Part shown: one piece after another, positions 18,619 to 27,071 of the stretch
Numbering within the stretch: position 1 is the first letter of the stretch
Layout: each line of letters opens with the position of its first letter
Assembly (NCBI RefSeq): GCF_943913955.1
Contig: NZ_CALUAE010000002.1
Span: forward strand, 90,210 to 154,209
Source of the DNA: Mycolicibacterium bacteremicum
GTDB taxonomy: Bacteria > Actinomycetota > Actinomycetes > Mycobacteriales > Mycobacteriaceae
Direction: 5' to 3'
Length of the DNA stretch: 64,000 bases
Program-made: the position numbers and the translations under genes
Notes under the pieces: generated by a model
Told to the model about the DNA's origin: nothing
What the model saw: the letters and a program-made list of their open reading frames with translations, nothing else
The model's database searches: none

Positions 18619-19254
18619 TCAGCGGATGAGCGGGCGGCCGAGAGGTAGTGCGGTGCCCCCGGTTTCCTCCCAGAGTGCCGCGACGTAGAAGTACACGACC
18701 ACGGCTGCGAAGACGAACACCAGCCAGCCGCCGGCATGGGTGAATGTCGTGTAGGAGCTGTGGTTGCCGATCAACAGCAAAACTAGGGCCACATCGACGA
18801 TCGCCAGTACGGCCGGGTAGATCCAGGGCAACCGCAGCACCAGCACGGTGAGCAGGCCAATGGTGAACAGCCAGCTGGCGAGCCAGAGTGTTGTGGTCTG
18901 CTGGGCGTCGGCCGGCGAGATCCCGAACCAGTTGTGTGTCAGGCCGAGCGAGAGGGCGGCGTAGCTGCCGTAAAAGCCGAAGAAGGTCCCGTAGATGGTG
19001 GCGTTGACGTTCTGGCGCAGTGCCGCCGACCAGATGGTGGTGATGAGGAGTCCGATGGCGGTGGCCGATACCAGGATGGGCACCGCGGCGGCCGGTACTC
19101 CGACCAGTCCCGTGTTGGTCGCGCCCAGGCCGATAGCGCCCGGGATGATGAGGGGAAGGCCGATCAGGCCGGGGTTCGGTTCCTTTCCAACGTCGGGCAC
19201 CTCCGACCGGGGGCCGTCTGCTGTTTCGTGGATCCGCTCGACGGTATGCGTCAT
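18619..19254 (-). CDS. GPR1/FUN34/YaaH (SatP) family transporter
   Basis: This 211-residue membrane protein has about six hydrophobic helices and an N-terminal NPGLIGLPLIIPGAIGL segment that corresponds to the family signature NPAPLGL. Known members take up acetate or succinate, or export ammonium. The substrate here is unknown. It begins a run of island cargo on the minus strand and is separated from the first arsR by about 100 bp. It has no obvious tie to arsenic and may be passenger DNA. Confidence 0.8.
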   Translation of the reverse strand: MTHTVERIHETADGPRSEVPDVGKEPNPGLIGLPLIIPGAIGLGATNTGLVGVPAAAVPILVSATAIGLLITTIWSAALRQNVNATIYGTFFGFYGSYAALSLGLTHNWFGISPADAQQTTTLWLASWLFTIGLLTVLVLRLPWIYPAVLAIVDVALVLLLIGNHSSYTTFTHAGGWLVFVFAAVVVYFYVAALWEETGGTALPLGRPLIR

Positions 19255-19352
19255 TCGTGGCTGTCCTCAGGTGGTCGTCATGAGACCTTCACGTTAAGGC
19301 GTTGCCATCACCGCGAATAGGGTTCGCAACGGTCGTGCGCAGAAGTTGTCGG

Positions 19353-19712
19353 TCAGGGACAGCAGTACGGGTCGAGGACTGCGCACAGCGCCTGCAGCGA
19401 CTCTGGGTGCGCGCGGTGGAACATGTTCATGCCGCGGCGATCGGAGAGCACGAGGCCGGCCTTGCGCAATTGAGCCAGGTGGTGGCTCACCGTGGATTCG
19501 GTGAGCCCGAGCGCGGCTGCGAGCTCGCCACTGTTCTGCTCCCCGTCCGACGACGAGAACAGGTAGGACATCAGTTTCACCCGGGTTGGGTCAGCGAGCG
19601 CCTTGAGGCGCAATGCGATGTTGAGGGCGTCGTCATCGGTCATCGGCCCGGCGGCGACGGGGGCGCAGCACACCGGTGCGGACATGTCGATGACGGGCAG
19701 TGCTTTGGGCAT
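19353..19712 (-). CDS. arsR: ArsR-family metalloregulator (arsenic type)
   Basis: This 119-residue winged-helix repressor has ALRLKALADPTRVKLMSYL at the N-terminal helix and TESTVSHHLAQLRKAGLV as the recognition helix. It carries vicinal Cys pairs at both ends (APVCCAPV and DPYCCP), likely As(III) or Cd(II) ligands, rather than the CxC in helix 3. I chose the ATG at 19712 since upstream codons run through the operator. It is divergent from arsI, with an inverted AT-rich operator in between, so it should repress both itself and arsI. Confidence 0.88.
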   Translation of the reverse strand: MPKALPVIDMSAPVCCAPVAAGPMTDDDALNIALRLKALADPTRVKLMSYLFSSSDGEQNSGELAAALGLTESTVSHHLAQLRKAGLVLSDRRGMNMFHRAHPESLQALCAVLDPYCCP

Positions 19713-19733
19713 GGAACCAGTCTGCCAGAAAGA

Positions 19734-19792
19734 TTGACATATATCTAAAAGGTGGCATATTGGTCCACGGGCACCACTTCGATATATGTCAA
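19734..19792. promoter_or_regulatory. Divergent operator between arsR and arsI
   Basis: TTGACATATATC at 19734-19745 is repeated in inverted form as GATATATGTCAA at 19781-19792. These AT-rich 12-bp arms in GC-rich DNA are strong candidates for ArsR binding. Confidence 0.65.
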
Positions 19793-19814
19793 ACACCTTC
19801 AGGAGGTTGGACTC

Positions 19815-20297
19815 ATGTCCCGAATACAACTGGCACTCAACGTCGACGACCTAGACGACGCGATCACGTTCTACAGCAAGCTGTTCGACACCGAACCGGC
19901 CAAGGTGAAACCGGGCTACGCCAACTTCGCCGTGGCAGAACCGCCCTTGAAGTTGGTGCTGCTGGAGAACCCGGGAAAGGGCGGCAGCATCAACCATCTC
20001 GGTGTTGAAGTCGAATCCAGCCAGACGGTCCATGCCGAGATCGCGCGATTGAGTGCTGAGGGTCTGTTTACCGACGAAGAAATTGGCACCACGTGCTGCT
20101 TCGCCACTCAGGACAAGGTGTGGGTGACCGGACCGGCTGGCGAGAAGTGGGAGGTCTACACCGTCCTCGCCGACTCCGACACCTTCGGCACCAGCCCACA
20201 GCGTCACGACGACACCGCTGATGCCGACGACGCCGCGGGAGTCTGTTGCAGTAACGATGCCGCGGTGCCGGCCGCGCCCGCGTCCTCCTGCTGCTGA
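19815..20297 (+). CDS. arsI: ArsI/CadI-type vicinal oxygen chelate protein (C-As lyase family)
   Basis: This 160-residue VOC-fold protein closely resembles mycobacterial CadI (start MSRIQLALNVDDLDDAITFY; KVKPGYANFAVAEPPLKLVL). ArsI members use Fe(II) to cleave the carbon-arsenic bond of trivalent methyl or aromatic arsenicals. Visible ligands are His61 (HLGVEV), Glu113 (KWEVYT) and the substrate-binding pair Cys94-Cys95. A strong AGGAGG fixes the start. Unusually, the C-terminal ~25 residues add two further CC pairs (GVCCSND and SSCC). CadI-type Cd induction is an alternative name for the same family. Confidence 0.88.
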   Translation: MSRIQLALNVDDLDDAITFYSKLFDTEPAKVKPGYANFAVAEPPLKLVLLENPGKGGSINHLGVEVESSQTVHAEIARLSAEGLFTDEEIGTTCCFATQDKVWVTGPAGEKWEVYTVLADSDTFGTSPQRHDDTADADDAAGVCCSNDAAVPAAPASSCC

Positions 20298-20307
20298 CGC
20301 ACGCGCT

Positions 20308-20338
20308 GGTGGGCATGCTGATACTTGGTATGCCCACC
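20308..20338 (+). terminator. Hairpin after arsI
   Basis: GGTGGGCAT at 20308-20316 pairs with ATGCCCACC at 20330-20338. It lies ten bases after the arsI stop. Confidence 0.55.
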
Positions 20339-20402
20339 GGCGGGTCGCCAAAGGTCTGCCTTTCTTGGAATGAACTGTTCACGCGCCGTTCGCTTGCGCA
20401 TT

Positions 20403-20438
20403 AATTCGACCCCTGTCAATATCGACGTATGTCGAATT
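20403..20438 (+). promoter_or_regulatory. ArsR operator overlapping the second arsR start
   Basis: AATTCGAC (20403-20410) and GTCGAATT (20431-20438) form inverted arms. The ATG at 20429 lies inside, so the mRNA is probably leaderless and self-repressed. Confidence 0.5.
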
Positions 20439-20800
20439 CGTCGGCTCCGTCCGACACATCTTGTGTTACCCCACCCGTGCTGAACGAGCCACTCTCGGAG
20501 CAGGCCGCCACGGAGATGGCCAAGAAACTGAAAGCCCTGGCCGACCCGGTGCGACTGCGCCTGTTCAGTGCCATTGCCAGCCATTCCGGCGGCGAGGCCT
20601 GCGTGTGCGATATCTCCGGTGGAATCGACGTCTCCCAGCCGACGGTGTCCCACCACCTCAAGGTGTTGCGTGACGCCGGCTTGCTGACGTCTGAGCGCCG
20701 AGCCTCGTGGGTGTACTACGCAGTCATCCCGGAGGCCCTCAGTGAATTGTCAGCACTGCTGGCACTCGACACCGCGACCCTGGCGGAGGCGACCGCATGA
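20429..20800 (+). CDS. arsR: ArsR-family repressor of the acr3 operon
   Basis: This 123-residue ArsR protein has a CVCDISGGIDVSQPTVSHHL segment. The CxCD motif in the first helix of the reader is the As(III) site of classical ArsR. LKALADPVRLRLFSAI and LLTSERRASWVYYAV complete the winged helix. It overlaps the acr3 start by 4 bases (ATGA) and is the first gene of arsR-acr3-arsC. It probably represses this operon through the inverted repeat that overlaps its own start codon. Confidence 0.9.
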   Translation: MSNSSAPSDTSCVTPPVLNEPLSEQAATEMAKKLKALADPVRLRLFSAIASHSGGEACVCDISGGIDVSQPTVSHHLKVLRDAGLLTSERRASWVYYAVIPEALSELSALLALDTATLAEATA

Positions 20801-21879
20801 CCGACACCACGTCCGCGGCACCCGTTGTCGGCAGGCTCTCCACACTGGACCGGTTCCTGCCGGTGTGGATCGGACTCGCAATGGTGGCCGGCCTGCTGCT
20901 GGGCCGCTGGGTGCCTGGCATGAGCAGCGCGCTGGACAGCGTTCAGATCGACGGCATTTCGCTGCCCATCGCCCTGGGCCTGCTGATCATGATGTACCCG
21001 GTCCTGGCCAAGGTCCGCTACGACCGCCTCGACACCGTCACCGGTGACCGCAAACTGCTCCTGAGTTCACTATTCCTGAACTGGGTGTTCGGCCCGGCGC
21101 TGATGTTCGCCCTGGCCTGGCTGATGCTGCCCGACCTGCCCGAATACCGCACCGGACTGATCATTGTCGGCCTGGCCCGCTGCATCGCCATGGTCATCAT
21201 CTGGAACGACCTGGCCTGCGGGGACCGCGAAGCCGCCGCCGTGCTGGTCGCGCTGAACTCGATCTTCCAGGTCATCATGTTCGCCGTCCTGGGCTGGTTC
21301 TATCTTTCAGTCCTACCGGGTTGGCTCGGTCTGGAGCAGACCACCATCGACACCTCCCCGTGGCAGATCGCCAAATCAGTACTCATCTTCCTGGGCATCC
21401 CGCTACTGGCCGGCTACCTGTCCCGCCGAGTCGGCGAGAAAGCAAAAGGCCGCGACTGGTACGAGACCACTTTCTTGCCGCGCATCGGGCCGTGGGCGCT
21501 CTACGGTCTGCTGTTCACCATCGTCATTCTGTTCGCCCTGCAGGGCGAACAGATCACCAGCCGGCCACTGGACGTGGTGCGCATCGCGCTGCCGCTGTTG
21601 GCCTATTTCGCCATCATGTGGGGCGGGGGCTACCTGATGGGTGCGGCGATCGGTTTGGGTTATCAACGCACCACCACACTGGCATTCACCGCCGCCGGCA
21701 ACAACTTCGAGCTGGCCATTGCGGTGGCCATCGCGACCTACGGCGCCACCTCCGGACAGGCGCTCGCAGGTGTCGTCGGCCCCCTGATCGAAGTTCCCGT
21801 CCTGGTTGCCCTGGTCTACGTATCGCTGGCCCTGCGAAAGCGATTCGCCAATCATCCCGATCCGAAGCGAGTAAACTGA
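20797..21879 (+). CDS. acr3: Acr3-type arsenite efflux permease
   Basis: This 360-residue integral membrane protein has about ten helices. It contains the Acr3 hallmark region NWVFGPALMFALAWLMLPDLP followed by GLARCIAMVIIWNDLACGD, in which the conserved Cys is needed for arsenite transport, and later TAAGNNFELAIAVAIA. It exports As(III) by a proton-coupled mechanism. It overlaps arsR upstream and arsC downstream by 1-4 bases, so the three are translated as a unit: sensor, pump and reductase. Confidence 0.95.
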   Translation: MTDTTSAAPVVGRLSTLDRFLPVWIGLAMVAGLLLGRWVPGMSSALDSVQIDGISLPIALGLLIMMYPVLAKVRYDRLDTVTGDRKLLLSSLFLNWVFGPALMFALAWLMLPDLPEYRTGLIIVGLARCIAMVIIWNDLACGDREAAAVLVALNSIFQVIMFAVLGWFYLSVLPGWLGLEQTTIDTSPWQIAKSVLIFLGIPLLAGYLSRRVGEKAKGRDWYETTFLPRIGPWALYGLLFTIVILFALQGEQITSRPLDVVRIALPLLAYFAIMWGGGYLMGAAIGLGYQRTTTLAFTAAGNNFELAIAVAIATYGATSGQALAGVVGPLIEVPVLVALVYVSLALRKRFANHPDPKRVN

Positions 21880-22301
21880 TGAGTGAAGTAACAAAGCCCT
21901 CAGTGCTGTTCGTGTGCGTCAAGAACGGCGGCAAGTCACAGATGGCGGCCGGGCTGATGCGCCAGATCGCCGGTGACACCGTGGAGGTCCACTCCGCCGG
22001 CACCAAACCGGGCAGCGCCGTCAACGACCTGTCCGCGCAAGCACTGCTCGAGGTCGGTGTCGATATCACCGGTGAACAACCCAAAGTCGTGGACTACGAG
22101 CTGGCCCGCACCGTGGACCTGGTCGTGACGCTCGGTCGCGAAGCGCGCCTCGACGAGATCCCCGGAACACCGGTCCAGAACTGGGACACCGATGAACCAT
22201 CCGACCGCGGTATCGACGGCCTGGAACGGATGCGCCTGGTCCGCGATGACATCGCCGCCCGTGTGAAGCAACTGTACGAAACGCTCACTCACACCGCATA
22301 A
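21879..22301 (+). CDS. arsC: Low-molecular-weight-phosphatase-type arsenate reductase
   Basis: This 140-residue reductase has the P-loop CVKNGGKSQMA. The Lys where PTPases usually have Arg, with a GGKSQ loop, resembles the mycothiol-dependent arsenate reductases of Corynebacterium. Those couple arsenate to mycothiol and finish with mycoredoxin. Further motifs are HSAGTKPGSAVN and NWDTDEPSDRG. Overlap of its ATG with the acr3 stop couples reduction to efflux. The host mshD supports mycothiol supply. Mycothiol use is inferred from this likeness. Confidence 0.9.
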   Translation: MSEVTKPSVLFVCVKNGGKSQMAAGLMRQIAGDTVEVHSAGTKPGSAVNDLSAQALLEVGVDITGEQPKVVDYELARTVDLVVTLGREARLDEIPGTPVQNWDTDEPSDRGIDGLERMRLVRDDIAARVKQLYETLTHTA

Positions 22302-22376
22302 CTGACCTACGACACCGCAACGACGCGGCCCACCCGCCTCTCACGTCACCTTCACCGACACGAAGGAGTCTTTGTC

Positions 22377-23786
22377 ATGCCCGCACGCCACATCGTCGCC
22401 ATCGGCGGCAGCGACGCCGGAATCAGCGCCGCACTACGCATCCGCGAACTCGACCCCAGCACCGAGGTCACTGTGGTCGTCGCCGACGCCTACCCCAACT
22501 TCTCCATCTGTGGCATCCCCTATTACGTCTCCGGGGAAGTCACCCACTGGAGCAACCTCGCCCACCGCACCGCCGATGACCTGGCCGCTACCGGCATGCG
22601 CGTGCTCACCGATACCCGTGCCACCCGAATCAACGTCGCCGAGCACACCCTCGACGTCCTCGACCCCGCCGGCGCGCCCACTGAACTGTCCTATGACGCC
22701 CTCATCGTGGGCACCGGCGCTGTCAGCGCCCGACCGCCGATCGACGGTCTCACCGGCCCGGACGCCCTCGGCCCCGCCGAGGGGGTGCACCTGCTGCACT
22801 CGATGGGCGACACCTTCGCCGTCATGGACTCCTTGGCGCAGCGCGACCCCAAAACTGCGGTCATCATCGGGGCCGGCTACATCGGCCTGGAGATGGCCGA
22901 AGGACTCACCGCCCGGGGTATCGCCGTCACCCAGATCGAAGCGCTGCCCGAAGTGCTGCCGACCGTGGACCCTGAGCTGGGCGCCCTGGTTCACGACGAA
23001 CTGGAACGCCACGGCGTGCAGGTCCTCACCAACACCACCGTCTCCGCAATTACCCGCACCGCCGGCGAAGCCCTGACCGTGACCGCCCACCGCGGCGGCG
23101 AAACATTGCAGCAAACAGTCGATTTCGTGCTCGTCGTGGTCGGTGTGCGACCCGATGTAGAACTCGCCGCCGACGCCGGCGCCGAACTCGGGATCAAAGG
23201 CGCCATCGCCGTCGATGAGGCGATGCGCACCAACCTGCCCGACGTCTTCGCCGCCGGGGACTGCGTGCACACCCACCACCGCCTCCTCGGCTTAACGTGG
23301 CTGCCGCTGGGCACCACCGCTCACAAGCAAGGCCGCGTCGCCGGGGAGAATGCCCTCGGCGGCTCAGCGCAGTTCGCCGGCAGCCTCGGCACCCAGGTCG
23401 TCAAGGTCTTCGACCTGGTGGCCGCCCGCACCGGGCTGCGCGAGCACGAAGTCCGCAACGCGGACCGCGGGTGGACACCGGTCACCACCGCGGCCGCCCC
23501 CGATGACCACAAGGCCTACTACCCGGGCGCCACCCCGATCCACATCCGAATCACCGGCGACGAACACACCGGCCGGCTCCTGGGCGCCCAGCTTGTCGGG
23601 CACCGCAGCGCCGAAGTATCCAAGCGGGTCGACACCTACGCCGCCGCACTCTTCCATGAGATGAGCGTCGAGGGCTTCTCCGAGCTGGACCTGTCCTACA
23701 CCCCGCCACTCGGATCACCCTGGGACGCAACCCAAATGGCCACCCAGACCTGGGCCCGTCAACTCCGAACCAAGGCGTTCAGCTGA
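22377..23786 (+). CDS. CoA-disulfide-reductase-like FAD/NAD(P)H oxidoreductase
   Basis: This 469-residue flavoprotein of the pyridine nucleotide-disulfide family has an N-terminal FAD site HIVAIGGSDAGISAALRI and the single active Cys45 in NFSICGIPYYVSG typical of CoA-disulfide reductase and NADH oxidase. A second dinucleotide fold (TAVIIGAGYIGLEMAEGL) precedes VFAAGDCVHTHHRL. Genes of this type are common in actinobacterial ars operons and may reduce thiol-arsenic conjugates or disulfides, but the substrate is unknown. An AAGGAG site precedes the ATG. It follows arsC after 75 bp. Confidence 0.82.
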   Translation: MPARHIVAIGGSDAGISAALRIRELDPSTEVTVVVADAYPNFSICGIPYYVSGEVTHWSNLAHRTADDLAATGMRVLTDTRATRINVAEHTLDVLDPAGAPTELSYDALIVGTGAVSARPPIDGLTGPDALGPAEGVHLLHSMGDTFAVMDSLAQRDPKTAVIIGAGYIGLEMAEGLTARGIAVTQIEALPEVLPTVDPELGALVHDELERHGVQVLTNTTVSAITRTAGEALTVTAHRGGETLQQTVDFVLVVVGVRPDVELAADAGAELGIKGAIAVDEAMRTNLPDVFAAGDCVHTHHRLLGLTWLPLGTTAHKQGRVAGENALGGSAQFAGSLGTQVVKVFDLVAARTGLREHEVRNADRGWTPVTTAAAPDDHKAYYPGATPIHIRITGDEHTGRLLGAQLVGHRSAEVSKRVDTYAAALFHEMSVEGFSELDLSYTPPLGSPWDATQMATQTWARQLRTKAFS

Positions 23787-23799
23787 CATTTAGGGCGAC

Positions 23800-23831
23800 C
23801 TGACTAGGCCCGAGTGCGGGCCTAGTCAGGC
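23800..23831. terminator. Bidirectional terminator hairpin
   Basis: A perfect 14-bp stem (CCTGACTAGGCCCG at 23800-23813 with its complement at 23818-23831) has a 4-base loop. It separates the convergent flavoprotein and MFS genes and overlaps the MFS stop. Confidence 0.8.
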
Positions 23832-25049
23832 CCGAACGGCGGGCACAGGACTCTTCACGCGTGGTCGGCTGGCCACCGCCAGCAGTGCCCCCGCCGCGGC
23901 GATCGCGCCCAGGGCGACGAACATCGCGGCGTACCCGCCGAGCAGGCTGGCCAACGCTGCGCCGACGAACGGGCCGATCGCGGTGGCGATCATGATCGGG
24001 GCATTCAGGTAGGCGCTGAGGTGGCCGTAATGGGTGGAACCCCAGCGTTCGGTGACCGCGGTCGCCTGCAGCAGCGTCATGATGCCGCGCATCACCCCCG
24101 CGCCGATCGCCGCCGCCGCCAACGCCGCGTAGGAGCTGAACACTCCGAGCAGTGCCGTGGTAGCCGCGACACCACCCATGATGAGCACCGTGCGAGGCAC
24201 AACACCGACGCGGCGCACCAGGGTGCGGTATCCCAGGCGGCCCAGCACCTGTCCGGCGCCGCCCAGGCCGAGCGCGACCGCGGCGGCGCCGGTGCTGATG
24301 CCGCGTTGGCTCATCAGCGGCACCAGGTTGGCGATCACCGCGTAGGAGGCGAGGCCGGCCAGCGCGAACGCCGCCACCAGCGCCAGGAACGGCCAGCTGC
24401 GGGTGGTTCGTTCCGGCGCCTCGACGTGATGGTGGGCGGTGGTGACCGGCGGCCAGGGCCGGCGCAATCCGAAGAAATGTGCGGGGATGGTGATCGCCGC
24501 CATCACCGTGGCCAGCACCAGATAGGTGTGACGCCAGCTCATCTGCGCAGAAAGTGATGCGGTCAGCGGTGCGAACACGGTGCTGGCGAACCCTGCCACC
24601 AAGGTCAGCACCGTCAACGCGCGTACCGCGTCGGCCCCGTAAAAGCGGGTCAACGCGGCGAACGCGGGCGCGTAGAACACCGCGCTCATCGCCACCCCGG
24701 CCAGCACCCAGGCCGCGACGAACCAGCCATAGTTGGGTGCTGCGACGACCGCCACCACCGAGAACACACCGAGGACGGAGCCGGCGGTCATGATCCAGCG
24801 TGGACCCACCCGCTCCAGCCAGCGCCCGACCGGGATGCCCACCACTGCTGAGGTCACCAGCCCGGCGGAGAATGCCGCGGTGACCGCGGGTGCCGACCAG
24901 CCGGTATCTGTGCTGATCTGCTCCGAGAGCACCGTGAAGGCGTAGTAGAGCACGCCCCAGCTGGTGATCTCGGTGATGCACAACGTCAGCAGCACCCAGC
25001 GCAGCCTGTGGGCTGCGCTGGGTGCGGCAGAGGACTTGGTCGGTGTCAT
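23826..25049 (-). CDS. MFS transporter in arsenic cluster
   Basis: This 407-residue major-facilitator protein has about twelve hydrophobic helices and a typical loop 2-3 motif (GIPVGRWLERVGPRW). I chose the ATG at 25049 because it overlaps the stop of the upstream flavoprotein gene by 4 bases. Longer frames add an unlikely Arg-rich N-terminus. MFS proteins in ars clusters export organoarsenicals or arseno-phosphoglycerate, but there is no GAPDH gene here, which argues against an ArsJ system. Co-translation with a monooxygenase-like protein suggests export of that enzyme's product. Confidence 0.8.
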   Translation of the reverse strand: MTPTKSSAAPSAAHRLRWVLLTLCITEITSWGVLYYAFTVLSEQISTDTGWSAPAVTAAFSAGLVTSAVVGIPVGRWLERVGPRWIMTAGSVLGVFSVVAVVAAPNYGWFVAAWVLAGVAMSAVFYAPAFAALTRFYGADAVRALTVLTLVAGFASTVFAPLTASLSAQMSWRHTYLVLATVMAAITIPAHFFGLRRPWPPVTTAHHHVEAPERTTRSWPFLALVAAFALAGLASYAVIANLVPLMSQRGISTGAAAVALGLGGAGQVLGRLGYRTLVRRVGVVPRTVLIMGGVAATTALLGVFSSYAALAAAAIGAGVMRGIMTLLQATAVTERWGSTHYGHLSAYLNAPIMIATAIGPFVGAALASLLGGYAAMFVALGAIAAAGALLAVASRPRVKSPVPAVRA

Positions 25050-26383
25050 CCGCCAATAGGGTTGAGCGACAACGACAACGGCTGTGGGGTCGAGGTCGCG
25101 GGTCCGCAGCATCCGCCGCCGGCGTTCTCACCTTCGGGGCTGTCGAACAGTCCGGCCCCGTTACACACCCCGGTGTCGGGCAGGGTCAGCTCGACCCGGC
25201 GGGCGGCGTCGTGGTCGCCGGCCAGTTCGGCGGCGATGCTGCGGACCTGCTCGTAACCGGTCATCGCCAGGAACGTCGGCGCCCGGCCGTAGGACTTCAT
25301 CCCCACGATGTACAGATTCGGCTCCGGGTGGGCCAATTCGGCGGCACCGTGGGGTGCCACGCTGCCACAGGAATGCATGTTCGGATCGATCGAGCCGGCC
25401 AAGTTCACCGGGGCCTGCAGGATCGAATCCAGCTCGATGCGCATCTCGGACAGGAACGACAGGTCCGGCCGGAACCCGGTCAGGACTACCACGTGATCGG
25501 CCGGCGCCAATACGCGCCCATCCTCGGCGGTCACCACGGCGCGGCCGTCCACCAGATCGACGCGCTCGGTGCGGAATCCGGTCGCCAGTGACACCCGGCC
25601 GGTCTCGACCGCTTCCTTGGAGCGCACACCCAGCGCACCGCGCTGGGGAAGTTCGTCGGCCGTACCACCGCCGAAGGTGTCACTGGTGACCCCACGGCGT
25701 AGCACCCACGTGACCGTCGTCGAGGGATCCTTGCGGACCACCTCGCCGAGTTGGATCACCGCGGTCATCGCCGAATGCCCGCTGCCGACCACCACCACAT
25801 GCTTGCCTGCCAACGCCGAGGACTGCGCCAACGTCGGCGGGACGTAAGTCAGCACCCCGGAAGCGGCTGCCGCGGGCTCGCCGATTGCCGGAACACCGTC
25901 GGCGCCAGCAGGGTTGGGCTGACCCCAGGTGCCGGAGGCATCGATGACGGCCTGGGCCTGCACCCGACACTGAGTGCCGTCGGCGTTGCTCACGTGCACG
26001 ACAAATGGTGTCTCCGCGCGACCCGGGCTGACGAGCCGGTCCCGGCCCAGCCGCGACACCGCCTGCACTCGCGCGCCGTACTGCACCCGCGTGCCCAAGG
26101 CATCGGCCAAGGGCGCCAGGTAGCCGTCGATCCACTCCCGGCCCGTCGGGAATCCCGACTCACGGGCAGTCCAGCCCGTCGGCTCCAGCAGCCGCGCAGC
26201 GGCGGGGTCCACGAGCTCGGGCCACGGGGAGAAGGTACGCACGTGCGCCCACTGCTCGACCGCTGAGGCGGGGCCGCTACCGGCCTCCAGCACCAACGGG
26301 GCGAGGCCACGCTCGGACAGGTGCGCGGCCGCCGCCAAACCCAACGGTCCGGCACCGATCACCACGACGGGCAGCTCCGACAT
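25046..26383 (-). CDS. Flavin-dependent monooxygenase-like oxidoreductase (ArsO-like)
   Basis: This 445-residue protein has an N-terminal FAD fold (VVVIGAGPLGLAAAAHL), a second dinucleotide motif HVVVVGSGHSAMTAVIQL and DHVVVLTGFRPD. This is the layout of flavin monooxygenases and NAD(P)-binding proteins often found in ars operons under names such as ArsO. Its C-terminus carries an extra vicinal Cys pair in a Gly-rich tail (NAGGGCCGPATS), a possible metalloid ligand. It is translated together with the MFS gene and divergent from an arsR. The reaction on arsenic is not established from sequence. Confidence 0.72.
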   Translation of the reverse strand: MSELPVVVIGAGPLGLAAAAHLSERGLAPLVLEAGSGPASAVEQWAHVRTFSPWPELVDPAAARLLEPTGWTARESGFPTGREWIDGYLAPLADALGTRVQYGARVQAVSRLGRDRLVSPGRAETPFVVHVSNADGTQCRVQAQAVIDASGTWGQPNPAGADGVPAIGEPAAAASGVLTYVPPTLAQSSALAGKHVVVVGSGHSAMTAVIQLGEVVRKDPSTTVTWVLRRGVTSDTFGGGTADELPQRGALGVRSKEAVETGRVSLATGFRTERVDLVDGRAVVTAEDGRVLAPADHVVVLTGFRPDLSFLSEMRIELDSILQAPVNLAGSIDPNMHSCGSVAPHGAAELAHPEPNLYIVGMKSYGRAPTFLAMTGYEQVRSIAAELAGDHDAARRVELTLPDTGVCNGAGLFDSPEGENAGGGCCGPATSTPQPLSLSLNPIGG

Positions 26384-26394
26384 CCTCGACTCCT

Positions 26395-26416
26395 CTCATC
26401 GACGTTCTTCGATGAG
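26395..26416. promoter_or_regulatory. Operator between the flavoprotein and third arsR
   Basis: CTCATCGA, six bases, then TCGATGAG: a perfect 8-bp inverted repeat 12 bp upstream of the flavoprotein start on the minus strand and 55 bp upstream of arsR. Confidence 0.6.
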
Positions 26417-26470
26417 ACCGATGGTGCGTGACGCATCGACGTTTGTCAATGCGTGTGCCATGATGGGGAC

Positions 26471-26836
26471 ATGGCTACCGCTTCCGCTGCGCTGACCTCT
26501 GCTGATGTGGCCGCCTGCTGCTCACCGCTGACCGGCGGCGTGTTGGATACCCCGGCCGCCGAACGTCTCGCCTCGGTATTCAAAGCACTCGCCGACCCCG
26601 CGCGGGTCAAGCTGGTGTCGCTCATCGCCGCATCCGAGGGCGGGGAGGCCTGCATCTGCGACCTCACCGAACCACTCGGCCTGAGCCAACCCACCGTGTC
26701 GCACCACATGAAGCTGCTGGTCGACAGCGGATTGGTCAGCCGCGAGCAGCGGGGCAAATGGGCGTACTACCGCGTCAACCCCGAGGCCCTCGACCGCATC
26801 GCCACAGCAGTGTCGACGCAATCGACGACGCCGTAG
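26471..26836 (+). CDS. arsR: ArsR-family repressor, third copy
   Basis: This 121-residue regulator has the CICDLTEPLGLSQPTVSHHM segment, with the classical CxCD As(III) motif, and LLVDSGLVSREQRGKWAYYR. It also has a vicinal CC near the N-terminus (AACCSPL). I chose the ATG at 26471 (MATASAAL) because the preceding codons lie in the promoter. It is divergent from the flavoprotein-MFS pair and probably controls it. About 235 bp of gene-free DNA follow. Confidence 0.88.
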   Translation: MATASAALTSADVAACCSPLTGGVLDTPAAERLASVFKALADPARVKLVSLIAASEGGEACICDLTEPLGLSQPTVSHHMKLLVDSGLVSREQRGKWAYYRVNPEALDRIATAVSTQSTTP

Positions 26837-27071
26837 CCGATTCACATTCGCAGCCCGAACACGCCGTCGAGCGGCCTGGCGGACATCGCGGCGTCAGAGA
26901 TTGCTAGACCCCAGTTTGACTTCTGTAAACCAGGACCAACGCGCCACACGGTCTACCAGAACATCGAGCACGCCTCATAGAGGCCGTCGCTGACCGCGCT
27001 GAGGATGTGGCCGTAGTCAGTCCTGGTCCCGTGGCGCGTCGGCGGTGCCACCGCGCCACGCGGTGAACGCG

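Noticed and set aside
21321..21878. Long N-terminal extension of arsC
   Set aside because: It overlaps acr3 in another frame and is Arg/His-rich. The ATG at 21879 gives a normal ArsC start and an ATGA-type overlap.
23826..25049. ArsJ transporter
   Set aside because: ArsJ works with a GAPDH encoded next to it. None is present in the island.
26837..27071. Possible insertion-sequence remnant between arsR and the M56 gene
   Set aside because: Some inverted CGCGCCAC motifs occur, but there is no transposase frame and no convincing terminal repeats.
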